Source of the DNA: Equus caballus
Taxonomy: Eukaryota > Chordata > Mammalia > Perissodactyla > Equidae
Direction: 5' to 3'
NCBI RefSeq assembly: GCF_041296265.1
Contig: NC_091695.1
Location: forward strand, 32,445,001 to 32,509,000
DNA: 64,000 bases
Below, in pieces: positions 32,777 through 44,249 of the stretch (position 1 is its first letter; the number at the start of each line of letters is the position of its first letter). The notes under the pieces were generated by a model. That model saw only the letters and a list, made by a program, of their open reading frames with translations. It was not told the DNA's origin and did no database searches. The position numbers and the translations under genes are program-made.

Positions 32777-33484
32777 GTCCGGGGGGGGCCCCTGTGGTGT
32801 TCCCCGGGCAGAGGGTGCCCCTGTTAAGTTGCCCTGTGAAAGTTGCCTTCTCCGATGACTGATCTGCCCCCCGCTGTGTGGTGCCTTCTGACCTGTCGTC
32901 TTAAGCCATTTCTCGCTAAATGTGTATTTCCCATGGGTTTCATCATATATTTCCAATATCCTAATGAAATTTAGTGGACAAATAGGATGGATTTCACAGA
33001 GAAAATATTTTTACACACCACCTTATTAGAACACCTGTGTTTTGTAAATCCAATCTGTTTTAGGGGGTGGAAGACTGGAGGTTGACCCCTTTGGAACTTT
33101 GTCCTTGGCGGATGAGAGTTACAAAGCTTAGAGTCACACTGAACTTGTTAGTCCCGGTGTGTTGGCGTTGGGACCAGGGTGTCAGAGCCTTTCCTTCGGG
33201 AGCTGAGTGAGGTGTCATGGCAGGTGAAGGAGGAAAGCGGCACCTAGGAAAGTGGAGGGTACATGGGTTCCGGGGGCCTCTGGGCTGTCTTGGTGCCGTT
33301 TTACTTGCTCATAACAGGTGCCTCTGTGGTGCTTTCAGGTGGACCGAGTGGGTGCACACTTACACTCTCGTGATGGGTCTGCAGCACTGACTTAGGAGAT
33401 GAGTAATGACAAGCTTAATGGGCTTCTTGGCTTAGTCAGTCCTTCTGAAAGATTGATTAGCCAAACATTTGGGTTTCCTTTTTT
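32777..33484. other. Region after exon 16
   Basis: The SH3-encoding exons would normally follow. I read this stretch and saw neither the ALYDYQA nor the GWWRGVC coding pattern. Confidence 0.55.
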
Positions 33485-33705
33485 TTTTTTAAATATTTTA
33501 TTTTTTTCTTTTTCTCCCCAAAGCTCCCCGGTACATAGTTGTGTATTCTTTGTTGTGGGTTCTTCTAGTTGTGGCATGTGGGACGCTGCCTCAGCGTGGT
33601 CTGATGAGCAGTGCCATGTCCCCGCCCAGGATTCGAACTAACGAAACACTGGGCCGCCTGCAGCGGAGCGTGCGAACTTAACCACTCGGCCACGGGGCCA
33701 GGCCC
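33485..33705 (-). repeat. ERE SINE, antisense
   Basis: Antisense copy ending GGGCCAGGCCC. Target-site duplication TGGGTTTCCTTTTT at 33470 and 33706. Confidence 0.96.
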
Positions 33706-35923
33706 TGGGTTTCCTTTTTAACATCTAATTCGCGCTATGCAGGGCTATAATGCTCCTTCTCTGTTGGGTTAGAGAATCATTAAGTTTTTTGTCCTCTGAA
33801 TCTTATAAATTACGAAGTTCGTTTAGGTCAAATTTTATTACCACAGCTTAGAAGGATTGGTCAAATTATATTTTACTGGGATTTTCATGTATTTATCTTT
33901 TCAGTAGTTTTGTTTGTTTGGTTTTGTAGCTGTGTTTGTTTTCATGTAATTTGGGGCACTTACACTGAAGTGTGTGTCAGATACCGCGTATTTGATAAGG
34001 TGGTTTTTGAGAGAATGGTCTCAGGGGCCCTCGCAGGGAAGGGACAGGAGTGTGTGCAGTCCAGTGTGGAGCGGCAGAGGCCATCGCACCGGCGGAGGAG
34101 CCGGTCGCTCAGTGGTTTGTTTCCAGCCACTGCTCAGTGTTGTAGCCTGGAAATGCCTCGCCGGGTGGAGAAGGCGGTGACGTCAGCGGTCCCTGAGCCC
34201 AGCGTTTCAGAAACGCAGGAACCACTGAGTGAACACTTTCAGGACCCTTCCGATTCCTGGCGTTTGTCTCATGTTTCGTGGTTAATAGTGTGACCAGAGA
34301 GGCATGTGCTTAACTAAATGCATTTGTCTTCCTGGCACTTTATGTCGGCACGTAATGCTGTACTTATAAAAGATTTAGCTGTAGCATACATCAGAGAATT
34401 TCCCCAAGCCTAAGTGTGCACCTCAGTGACTTTTTCACTAAGTGAACACACTCTCGTAACTACCGCCTACATTAAGGAGTGAAACATGGCCAAGCTTCCC
34501 AGAAGCCCCCTCGTCCCCACTCCCAGGAACTGTCCCCCAAAGCTGGCAGTGGTCTTGGCTTTCCACCATTGATGACTTTCCCGTGTGCTTGGCTGTCTAA
34601 GTGAAATAAAGTTATACGTACATTTGGTTTCTTGGTTCTTTCATTCAGTAGTATCTTTGTGGGATCCACTCGCGTTGTCTCGTAGCTTTGTTCTTTCTTG
34701 TGTGCTGCCCAGGAAGCCAGTCTCTGAATTTACCGTCATTTATTCTTTCTGCCATTCTTGGGTATTCTGGATGTTCCTAGTTCAGACGAACGCCGCCCTG
34801 CATATTCGTGCTTGTTTCTTTGGTGCAGGTATGTATGCGTTTCTGTTGGTGTTCACAGGAGTGGCACTGCAGAGGGCCAGGGTCTGCGTCTGTCCAACCT
34901 GAGTAGACACTGCCCAAAGTGGCGGTGCTGCCGCCAGCCGTGTGTGAGCCGTCCGCCGTTCCCCAGCGCTTGGTGTCGTCAGCTCGTTCGTTGCGGCTGT
35001 CCGGTGGGCACCGAGTGGAGGAGGCTCAGTGTGCTGTGGGCTGGCCGCTGCCCGGTGGCCGGGGACGCGCAGAAGCAGACTCTTTGTGTGTGTCTGTTGG
35101 CGGTTTCGAGATCCTCTCTTGTGAGTGCTTGTCCTTTGCCCGTTTTTCGATTGGGTTTTCTGTGTTGTTTCTTACTGAGTTGAAGGAGTTCTTTTCATAT
35201 GTTCTGAGTACAAGTTATATATTCTGAGTACATGTGTGTGTGGCAGGTTATTTTACATTCTTGTGTATGTTTGCCCTTTGGCTCTCAGTGGTGTCTTGAT
35301 AAGCAGAAGTTTTAATTGTAATCTAGCCCGATGGATCAGTCTTTTCAGTAATATTGAATGCTCTTTGTGTTCATTGGAAGATAGTATCACAAAGATCATG
35401 AAGATATTATCCTGTAAAAGCTTTATGATTTTATCTTTCACATTTAGACCTGTAATCCATCTGAAAGTGATTTTTGTTTGTGGTGTGAGATAACGGCCAA
35501 GGTTCCTTTTTTTTCCTTAAGTGTATGCTATACAGTTGACCGAGAATAATTTATTAAACAGACCCTCCTCTCCCCAGTGCACGACAGTGTCGTCTGTGTC
35601 ATCAGGCAAGTGACCGTAAATATACGGGCCTGGATCTAGACTCCGCTCTGCCCCGTTGGTCTTTCTGTCGTCTTTGCACAAGCAGCACGCTGTGTAAATT
35701 GCTGTAGATTTAGCCTGTCCTGGCATCTGGTAATTTGAGTCCCCCAGCCTCGTTCTTGTGCAAGGCTAGCTGGGCTAATCTTCACCCTTTACATCCTCGG
35801 TTAAAATGTAGAGTCTGCGTGGCCGCCTCTCCCCGGAAAACGTGCTCTGATTTTCACTGAGATTGCGTTTCATCTGTAGACTAGCGTGGGGAGAAAGGAC
35901 AGCTTCTTAATATTGGTCTTACA

Positions 35924-36166
35924 GGGGCCCACCCGGTGTGCGGCGGTTAAGTTTGCGCTCTGCTTTGGCGGCCCAGGGTTTGCAGGTTTGGATCCCGGCT
36001 GTGGACCTGCGCACCACTTATCAAGCCGTGCTGTGGCAGGCGTCCCACGTATAAAGTGGAGGAAGATGGGCATGGACGTTAGCTCAGGGCCAGTCTTCCT
36101 CAGCCAAAAGAGGAGGATTGGCAGCAGATGTTAGCTCAGGGCTAGTCTTCCTCGGAGGGAAAAAAC
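35924..36166 (+). repeat. ERE SINE, sense, inside L1
   Basis: Sense copy starting GGGGCCCACCCGGTGTGC and carrying GGAAGATGGGCATGGACG. A clear target-site duplication was not found. Confidence 0.92.
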
Positions 36167-37774
36167 ATGGGTTTTAAAATCCATGAACACAATATAGCCT
36201 TCTATTTATTTAGCTCTTCTTTAATTTGTCTTAATACTATACAGTTTTCTGTATATATATCGTCTACATGTTTAATTACATTTATTCATAGATATTTCAC
36301 ATTTCTTATTTTATTATAAATATATTATGTAATTGTTTATTACTGTTATATAGTGATAGAATTGATTTCTGCGTATTCACTTGCTAAATCCATTTATTTC
36401 TAATAGTAATTCTTCTTGTATTTTCTAGGTGTTCACAAGTATGTCTGCAAGAGACAGTTTCTTTTCTTTTTTGTTTCCAAGTGCTGTACTCGTTTTTCTT
36501 TTTCTTGCCTCGCTGGCCTGGCTGGGACCTCCAGCACAGTGCTGAGTAGAAGTGGTGAGGGTAGGGATCCTCGTCTCCCTCCCAGTGTCAGAGGGAAGGC
36601 TTTCGGTATCTCACTGTTATATCTGATGTTGGCTGTAGCTTTTCCATAAATATTTTTATCGAAATATCCAAATTCTCCTCTATTAGTTTGCTAAATGTTT
36701 TTTTAAATCATGAATTAAATTATTAAATTTTCTTAAGTGCATTTTCTGCATCTTTTGAGACAGTCCAGTTTTTTTCCTTTTATGTGGTGATTTACCTTTT
36801 AGTTTGCAATTCTAGAAGAATCCCAACCTGACCTTGATGTATTCTACTTTCCCCGGATTTTGTTTGTTAATATTTTAAGATTGTTGCGTCTGTGTTTGTG
36901 AGAGCTTGGTCTGTAACTTTGCTGTCTTGTGTTGTCCTTGTTAGGTTTGGCTCGTGCTCGTCTCCTAACACAAAGTGGAAAGCGTTCCTTGTTGATTCCC
37001 AGAAGAGCCCCTGTGAGACTGGTGTTTTCTTTCTTGCAGTTTTGGAAGAATTGACCAGCAAAACCAGCTGGTGTAAGGTTTTCTTTGTGAGAAGGCTTTT
37101 AGTTTCAGATTCAGTTATTCATGTGGAAATAGGATTTTTCTGATTTTATATTTCTTCTTGTGTCTGTTTGGGTAAGATGCTCTTTTTTCCTAGGAATTTG
37201 TTCAGGCCACCCAAACTTTCCGATTATTAAGTGTAATATGGTTCGTAATATCCTTATTTTGTGCAAGATCTCCTGTAATATCCCCTTTTAAAAATTTTTG
37301 ATATTGGTAATTTGTCCTTTTCTCTTTTTCTTCATCGGTCTTGCTAGAGTCTTATGAGTTGTAGTAGCCCTTTCAAAGGACAGCTTTTGGCTTTATTGAT
37401 TTTTTTCTGTTTAGTATTTGTTCTCTATTTTGTTAATTTATGCTTTTTTCCTTCCATTTACTTTGTGTTCTGTTTGCTGTTCTTTTTTCTAGTTTCTTGA
37501 GATAGATGCTTAACTGATTTTGGCTCTTTCGTCTTTTCCAGTCTATGTATGTGAGGCTCCAGCTGGCCCTGTAAGTGCACCTTTAGCTGCATCCCGCAAG
37601 TTCTGAAAGCCAGATTTTCGTTCTCTCTTGTGTGAAAACATGTTCTGATGTTCATCGTGGTATCTTTTTTTACTCATAAAGTTTTTAAAGAATTATGTCA
37701 CTTGACTTCCCAATGTTTGTGGGGATTCTCTGGTTAGCTTTTTGTTGGTTTCTACCTTCCTTGCATGAAGATCC

Positions 37775-38075
37775 CTGTCTTGGTCTTTTGGGGCTGCTGT
37801 AATCAGATGCATAGACTAACTGGTTTCTGAACAACAGAAGTTTATTTCGCATCGTTCTGGAGGCTGTGAAGTCCCGGATCAAGGCACCGGCAGATTCCGT
37901 GGCTGGTGAGGGGCCGCTTCCTGGTTCTTAGACGGCCAGCCTCTCACTGTCCTCACATGGCGGAGGGGGCGAGGGAGCTCTCTCAACTCCAGACTAATCA
38001 CCTCGCAGAGTCCCCGCCTCCTGATACCATCACCTTGGGGCTGACGAATTTTAGGGGGACGTAAACTGTCAGTCT
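37775..38075 (-). repeat. MaLR-like LTR fossil, antisense, inside L1
   Basis: Recognised by GGGGCTGCTGTAATCAGATG, AACAACAGAAGTTTATTTCG, GTTCTGGAGGCTGTGAAGTC and the end TTTTAGGGGGACGTAAAC. Old, broken solo element; exact family uncertain. Confidence 0.5.
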
Positions 38076-38224
38076 GTTGTAATCTCTACGTACACCCTGC
38101 ATTATTTCAACGTTTTGAAATGAGTCGAGCTTTCCTAATGGCCCAGCGTACATTCATTTTTGTTAAACGTTCCTTGGGCCCTTGAAAATGTTATTTATCG
38201 GTGAGAATGCAGTGTTGTATGTAT

Positions 38225-38530
38225 ACCAGGTAGATCAAGTTTGTTAATCATATAATTTAGATTCTAGTAGCCACATTACATAAAGTAAAAAGAAATAGGT
38301 GAAATTAATTTTGATAATGTATTTTATTTAACCTAAATATCCAAAATATTATAATTTCAATGTGTAATCAACATGAAAAGACTACTGAAATATTTTGCCT
38401 TCTTTTTGTTGTGATAAGTCTTTAAAATCGGGTGTGCATTCTTGCAACACGTCTCAATTTGAAGTAGGCACATTTCAGGTACTTAATAGCTGCATGTGAC
38501 TGTTTAGTGGGCAGCCCAGTTCTACACTCT
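38225..38530. repeat. Old DNA-transposon-like block inside L1
   Basis: Starts near GATTCTAGTAGCCACATTAC and ends near TAATAGCTGCATGTGACTG, the style of a widespread nonautonomous mammalian DNA transposon. L1 sequence resumes after the neighbouring ERE. Family not identified. Confidence 0.45.
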
Positions 38531-38536
38531 TACTTT

Positions 38537-38778
38537 GTTTTTTTTGAGGAAGATTAGCCCTGAGCTAACATCTACCGTCAGTCCTCCTCTTTTTGCTGAA
38601 GAAGGCTGGCCCTGAGCTAACACCTGTGCCCGTCTCCCTCTACTTTATACGTGGGGCGCCTGCCACAGCATGGCTTGATGAGCAGTGTGTAGGTCTGCAG
38701 CCAGGATCTGAACCGCCGAACCCCGGGCTGCCGAAGTGGGACGTGGGAACTTGACTGCTGCGCCACTGGGCCGACCCC
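38537..38778 (-). repeat. ERE SINE, antisense, inside L1
   Basis: Antisense copy with GAGGAAGATTAGCCCTGAGC at the left and GGGCCGACCCC at the right. Diverged target-site duplication TACACTCTTACTTT / TACACCCGTACCTT. Confidence 0.94.
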
Positions 38779-40899
38779 TACACCCGTACCTTTTTTGGGT
38801 CTGTTTTTTCTATCAGTTACTGAGAGATGTGTCTTAAAGCCTCCCACTGTGATGTTGGCTTTGGTTGTTTCTCCTTTTCTATTTCTATCAATTTTTCTGT
38901 CTTTTGAGATCGTGTTGTGAGGTGCATTCAGATTTAGCGTTTTTATCTTCTTGGTGGATTGCACTTTATCATTGTGAAATGCTCCTCGTTAGTCAGGCTT
39001 CTTGCTGTCGAGGCTGCTTTATTTGATAGTGATCTTTGCCACATCGGTGTTCTCTTAGGTAGCGTTGGCCTGGGGATGTTTTGCTTTCACCTGTCTGTGA
39101 TCTTGTATTTTTAAGCGTGCCTCTGTGGAGAGTATACAGCTAGTTTGATTTTAATCAATTTGACGATTTTTATCTTTTAATTAGAGCGTTTGCTCCATTT
39201 AAATATAATTGCTGGTACTTTGGTTTGTAGGTACCATGTTACTATCTGTTCTCTGTTTGTTCCACCTGTGCTGTGCTGTGTTTCTCTCTGGCCTTCTGTT
39301 AGACGTATCGTGGTGTTTAGTTCGGTACTTCTCTCTTAGGTTGTTGGCTGTGTACATTCCTAGATACAGGGTGCATTTTACATTTGAGCCTTATTTACCG
39401 CTTTTACTACCTCTTGACACTGCTGTTTCCTTTGACAGTTGAACTGCACAGAACTCCCTCCCGCCTCTTGTGTCGTTATCATACTTTTGAATTTTAGATA
39501 CATTTTTGGCATTATCCTCGTTTTGTACAGTTAGTGCTTATGAAGGTTGATTCTCGTAGTGACCCTTTCTGTTGCTCTTCACTCCTCGTTTTTTCGTATT
39601 TCTGTCAGAGACTACTTTTCCCTGAAGAACTGCTTTCATAATCCTTTTAGTTCACGCCTGTGGGCAATGAGTTGTCTCATTCTTGTTTCCTGAAAAGTCT
39701 ATATTTTGTCTTCACTTTTGAAGTGAAAAGTCTATATTTTGTCTTGACTTTCTATTGGGTATAGGATTCCAGGTTGGTGGTTATTTTCTTTCGGCATTTT
39801 ATAGATGCCAATCCATTGTCGTCTGGCTTCCTTCCCTTTCCTTGAAAAGTCAGCTCTCAGTGTTCCTGTTGTCCCACTGAAGGTGGTGCCTTTTTTCGTC
39901 TGGCTCCTTTTGACACTTTGTTCTTGCCTTAGGCACACTCCGAAGGACTGCTGAAAACCAAAGTGTGGTTTTCTTTGTTGAGTCAATGGCTTGATTCCTT
40001 CATCAATTTCAGACAAGTTTTGACCATTGTCTGTAGATGTTTCTTACTCCCTGTTCTGTCTTTCCTCACTTTGGGAGTCCCCATTTATATGGACATTAGA
40101 CCTTTTACCGTGTCCTACATGTCTTTTGGGCTCCTTCTGTATTTTCCAGATTTTTTTCTTGTGACTTCTATCTGGCTGTTTTTTACTGACCTGTCTTCTG
40201 GTTCACTGATCCTCTCTTCAGTTGTGTTCAACCTGAGCTTAAACCCATAGATTGGGTTCTTAATTTCACTTACCCTATTTTTCAGTTCTAGAATCTGTTT
40301 TGATTCTTTGGTGAAAATTTTCATTTTGTCAAGTCTATTTTTGACCAGTTGAAGTCTGCATCTGATAACTACACTGTATGGGTCACCCCAGGGTCTGTTT
40401 CTATTTCTGTTTTCCTTTTTTCTCTTGGTCCTGTTTGTTGTTATTTTTCTAAGTGAACCTTGGGCGTTATGGATGAAAACCTGTGGAGACTCTAGGTGAT
40501 GCTGTCTTCCCTCAGCGCTTCCTCTAACACACACCCAGAGGACAGACCCTCTCAGTTCAGCCAGCTTCTGAGCGACTCTAGGCTGGATTCGGTCTTTGTA
40601 AGCCTCAGTCCTTATAAGCTGCCTTCATCTGCCCTCTCACCCAGGGTGTAGCCCCCGGGTCTCCATCTGAAAGCCTGAAGTGTTTCCCGGGGCCCCTCCT
40701 CCTTGGCAGGTCCTGAAGCCCAATTTTTGTCACCTGAAGACAATGAGATTCCTGAAGGCTCAGCCTGTCAGGCAGTTTTTGCACAGTGCTGGGCTCATTT
40801 TCTCTGCCTCCCTTTTCTCAGAGATCTTGGCGCCTTAAGTCCTGTCTGATTTGTCAGGCCTGTATTTGAATTTCTGTCTTCCCAGCCCCATGGAACTCT

Positions 40900-42682
40900 C
40901 CAGAGCTCTGTTAGCCAGTACTTTCTGCTTGGCTTTCTGCTGTTTTCTTCCCAGCTTATTGGTGCATTTCCCCAAATCCCTGAGGAACACCTGATCGTCC
41001 CATGCCCTGAGGGAGAGAGTGGCTCTCGGAATGTTAGACTGGCCTCAGTGGGCTGCCCTTTTGTTTGGAATCTTTGCCCCTCCAGTTGGCTGCCTCAGTA
41101 TCTCCTTGATGCCTTCAAACAGTCTTAAAAGTGTATCCAGCTTTTCTAGTTGTTGGTGAGTGGATCTCCTGCAGGCTGTTCGTGTATGTAGCTGGACGTG
41201 GGCAAACAAATCGGTGTTCCCTCTCCATCTGAAGCAAGATGTCAGAGTCCTAGTAAGTATAGTGATCGTTATTGTTATGAGAGCAACCTAAACCCACTAG
41301 TCCTTGCTTAGTACCCCCTGTTCTTTTTCTACTCAGCATCCCGTTTGCCCTGGTCCAGCCACTTACACAGGGAAAGACGGAGCAGGTGGCCCACCCCACC
41401 AGGACACACAGGCAGCACCTCCGCTCCTGGCTCCTCTCTCAGCTGCTGCGCGGACGCTCCATCCTGGCACTGCTCCCTCCTCTTCCCCTTGCCCTGAGCC
41501 AGCCCAGGGCAGGCTCTGTGATGACAGGCTGGCAGTGGCAGAGGAGAAGGCTTAAGAGTTGGAAGGGGTTAAGTGACATTCTGTGAATTGATCACATGTG
41601 AGTCTTCATTTTGAGTGTTTAAACAAATTACTGCTTTTAAGCTTCCCTCCGGTTTCATTTTAAAGTTGAAAATGCAGATTTTGTTCTTGAAATCTAGTGC
41701 AGTGATTTTACAGTGTTTTTGAAAGCACCGAATGAGATTTTAATAAGACGTCTCACTCAGAGAGCTCCAGTATGTAAGACTGAGAAAAGAGAATCTATTT
41801 GGGTTGAATTGTGGGTGGGACCCCAGTTGTGGGTCCCCCAGAGTCCACCAGTGCCTGAGACGGGGCGTGTCTGTAGGACTCAGAACGCCCTCGGGAGTAA
41901 GGTCTTAAAGCCACGACCTCGTGACGCCTGAGTCGACCTGTGTCGGGTGTGTTGGTTGTCAGAGCACAGGTCGAGGCTAAACTGGTAGCGGTATGAGGTG
42001 TGCTGGGGGCTGGAAAGGAAGAAGGTGCAGGTGCAGCCCGGTCGGCAGGAGGAGAAAGGACGAAAGATGATGCGGGGGACAGCTCGGGTGGTTGGGGTGA
42101 CAGAGGAAGGTGCAGACACTGGGCAGTGTCTGGGGTGTTCTGGTTGTCACAGCTAGGGGCAGGGGTGCTCCTACACATTCTGCAGTGCGGCCCCCACAAC
42201 GAGGAGTTACTACTATTCAGGAAGCAGGTGCCAAGTGGAGAGGCTCTGGTGGAGGAACCCAGGCTTCTCCCGGGGACTGCTCTAATCTCCAGTGGGGTGC
42301 GGCGCGCCCCTGTCGTTTCATCCTGAGTGCTCTTAGCAAGGCTTCCTCAAGCCCTTGCTGGGCTTAAGCTGGTGAGTAAATGAGGGAGAATTGACCTCGT
42401 AGTCCGCATGAGGTGAGACTAGCTCAGTGACTGCTGACTGAGGGTCCATTCTAGACGTCCCCTTCAGTTTAGATAGTGCCCCTCTGGTGGCCGTTACTGA
42501 CTGCTGCTCTTGTAGGAGGAGGTGGCAGACCCCCCAGAAAATCAGGTTTATTTCTGTTGTGTTTGGTTTATGAAACAGTTAAATATATCCCTTCAAAGTA
42601 GTATTGGACTATTTGCATCTTCTCTCTTTTCTACACACTCAACTTGCCATCTCTTTGACAGCAGCCCTGCCTTCTTTTCTTT
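40900..42682. other. Intergenic or intronic DNA, no gene seen
   Basis: No exon recognised. Part of the 5' end of the long L1 may extend to about 41.2 kb. Confidence 0.4.
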
Positions 42683-42916
42683 TTTGAGGAAGATTAGTCC
42701 TGAGCTAACTACTGCCAGTCCTCCTGTTTTTGCTGAGGAAGACTGGCCCTGAGCTAACATCCATGCCCATCTTCCTCTACTTTATATGTGGGATGCCTAC
42801 CACAGCATGGCATGCCAAGCGGTGCCATGTCCGCACCCGGGTTCCGAACTGGCGAACCCTGGGCCGCAGAGAAGCGGAACGTGCAAACCTAAGTGCCGTG
42901 CCACGGGGCTGGCCCC
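42683..42916 (-). repeat. ERE SINE, antisense, first of a pair
   Basis: Antisense ERE ending GGGGCTGGCCCC. It is flanked by CCTGCCTTCTTTT on the left and CCGCCTTCTTTT on the right. Confidence 0.95.
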
Positions 42917-42936
42917 GCCTTCTTTTTTTCTTTTTG

Positions 42937-43139
42937 TGAATCCTCTTCTTTTTGCTGAGGAAGACTGGCCCTGAGCTAACATCCGTGCCCATAATTCCTC
43001 TACTTCATGTGTGGGATGCCTGCCGTAGCCTGGCCTGACAAGTGGTGTGCAGGTCCGCCCTCGGGGCCCGAACCAGCAAACCCCACGCCGCCCAAGTGAA
43101 GAGTGTGAACTTAACCACTGTGCCACCGGGCCGGCCCCC
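42937..43139 (-). repeat. ERE SINE, antisense, second of a pair
   Basis: Second antisense ERE 20 bases after the first, same orientation, ending CCGGGCCGGCCCCC. A further copy of the flank (CAGCTCTGCCTTCTTG) follows it, so both insertions used the same short target. Confidence 0.94.
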
Positions 43140-43279
43140 AGCTCTGCCTTCTTGTCTTCCTGTTTCTGTCCCTTTAATCGTCTGCAGGAGCCAGCGCCAC
43201 CCCCAGCCCCTCTGTGACTATATCTGGTTCCGGGTTCCAGGTTCCGTGCTCCTGGGAGACAGTGGTGGAGGCACACAGG

Positions 43280-43640
43280 ATCGCAGTCCTCAGAGAGCTG
43301 ACAGAGCGGATCCTTTCTCACGATCAGTACAGGTTGCGAGCGCACCCTGACAGGAGGAGGTAGTTAAGAGGAAAGACACGACCCGGTGTGTGTGCAGGCC
43401 GCCTGTGTGCACACCGTGGTCCAGCAAAGGCCTTTCGGAGGGCTCACGTTTGAGCCAAGATCTGAAGCTGAGCGGAGCCAGCCTGAGCGCTTTCCCAGTG
43501 CTGGGCCTGCTGGGGCCAAGGCCAGGGGCAAGGAACAACTTGGCCGCGTCAGGCCATGAAGCTGTTGCGGAGGTTCCTGGACCGGAGGCGGAGGGAAAAG
43601 ACGAACAAGGTGAGGGGGACCAGGGAGTTGGGAGTCAGGT
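43280..43640 (+). repeat. Dispersed mammalian repeat, family not named
   Basis: The phrases AGCAAAGGCCTTTCGGAGGG, TTTGAGCCAAGATCTGAAGC and AAGGCCAGGGGCAAGGAACA follow a very common, old interspersed repeat of mammals. Pieces of the same family appear to lie near 24.5 kb and 59.9-60.3 kb. Confidence 0.45.
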
Positions 43641-43989
43641 GGAGCCTTCCCCAGCAGAGCTGGGATTTTTGTTTTGCTTTTCAGGACTTCTGAGGGCCCG
43701 AGGGTATTGTGGCTTCTCAGGGAGGGGTTGAGGTGATTTGGGTGGGTTTTTATGACTCTGGTGCTGTGTGGAGAATGGGTTGAGCTGGAGGCAAGAACGG
43801 ATGGGGAGTAGGAACCGTTGGTCCAAGAAGGCACTCCTGATGCCTGGGTTGAGCTGTGAAGTTAGTGCTTTGGGCCAGCACTAAAGTCCCCTTCACATCG
43901 CCCACCCCACAGAGCGCAGAGCAGTGTGCATGTGTATGATGTTGCAGAGCTAGAGAATGTTTCAGTGGCGGGTGTGTAACGGCTGTGTG

Positions 43990-44110
43990 TGTACGCCTGT
44001 CACGTGCACAGCACTGTGTTCAGATACTTCCCGAGTGCCTGTTACGGGGCAGGCACTGTTCTAGGTGCCGAAGAGTCAGGATGTAGTAAGGGGCGCGTAA
44101 CCCAGGTATG
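43990..44110 (-). repeat. MIR fragment, antisense
   Basis: GAGTGCCTGTTACGGGGCAG and GCACTGTTCTAGGTGCCG are the reverse of the MIR 3' part. Confidence 0.65.
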
Positions 44111-44249
44111 TTTCAGTTGTGCAAGGAGAGCTGGAGGACGGAAGGGCTGTGTGGGTTCAGCTGGAGCAGGTGAAATGTGTGGACGGTGCGGTGGCTGCAG
44201 CCGTGGCTGTTTTGTCCTGGGTGTCTGTGCAGGCGGACTTGGGGAGGCC

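Larger units (their letters stand above)
34320..40900 (-). repeat. Long old L1 LINE, antisense, interrupted
   Basis: From left to right: antisense 3' UTR (34,320-34,900), the end of ORF2 (35,000-35,880), more ORF2 (36,170-37,770), the start of ORF2 (38,080-39,900), then ORF1. At 40,115-40,534 on the minus strand a 139-codon frame reads like L1 ORF1 (NRVSEIKNPIYGFKLRLNTT, EERISEPED). Younger insertions interrupt it: an ERE at 35,924, a MaLR-like element at 37,775, an old DNA-transposon-like block at 38,225 and an ERE at 38,537. Total L1 sequence is roughly 5.5 kb, so it was close to full length. No long ORF remains. Confidence 0.85.

Noticed and set aside
34606-34612. AATAAA as a possible cortactin polyadenylation signal
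   Set aside because: It lies inside the antisense L1 remnant and has no preceding exon.
40115-40534. A 139-codon minus-strand frame that looks like a structured coiled-coil protein
   Set aside because: It is degraded L1 ORF1, part of the fossil LINE, not a host gene.
43570-43612. Lys/Arg-rich coding-like run followed by GTGAGG, considered as cortactin exon 14
   Set aside because: It does not match the helical exon, lies after exon 16, and belongs to a dispersed repeat.
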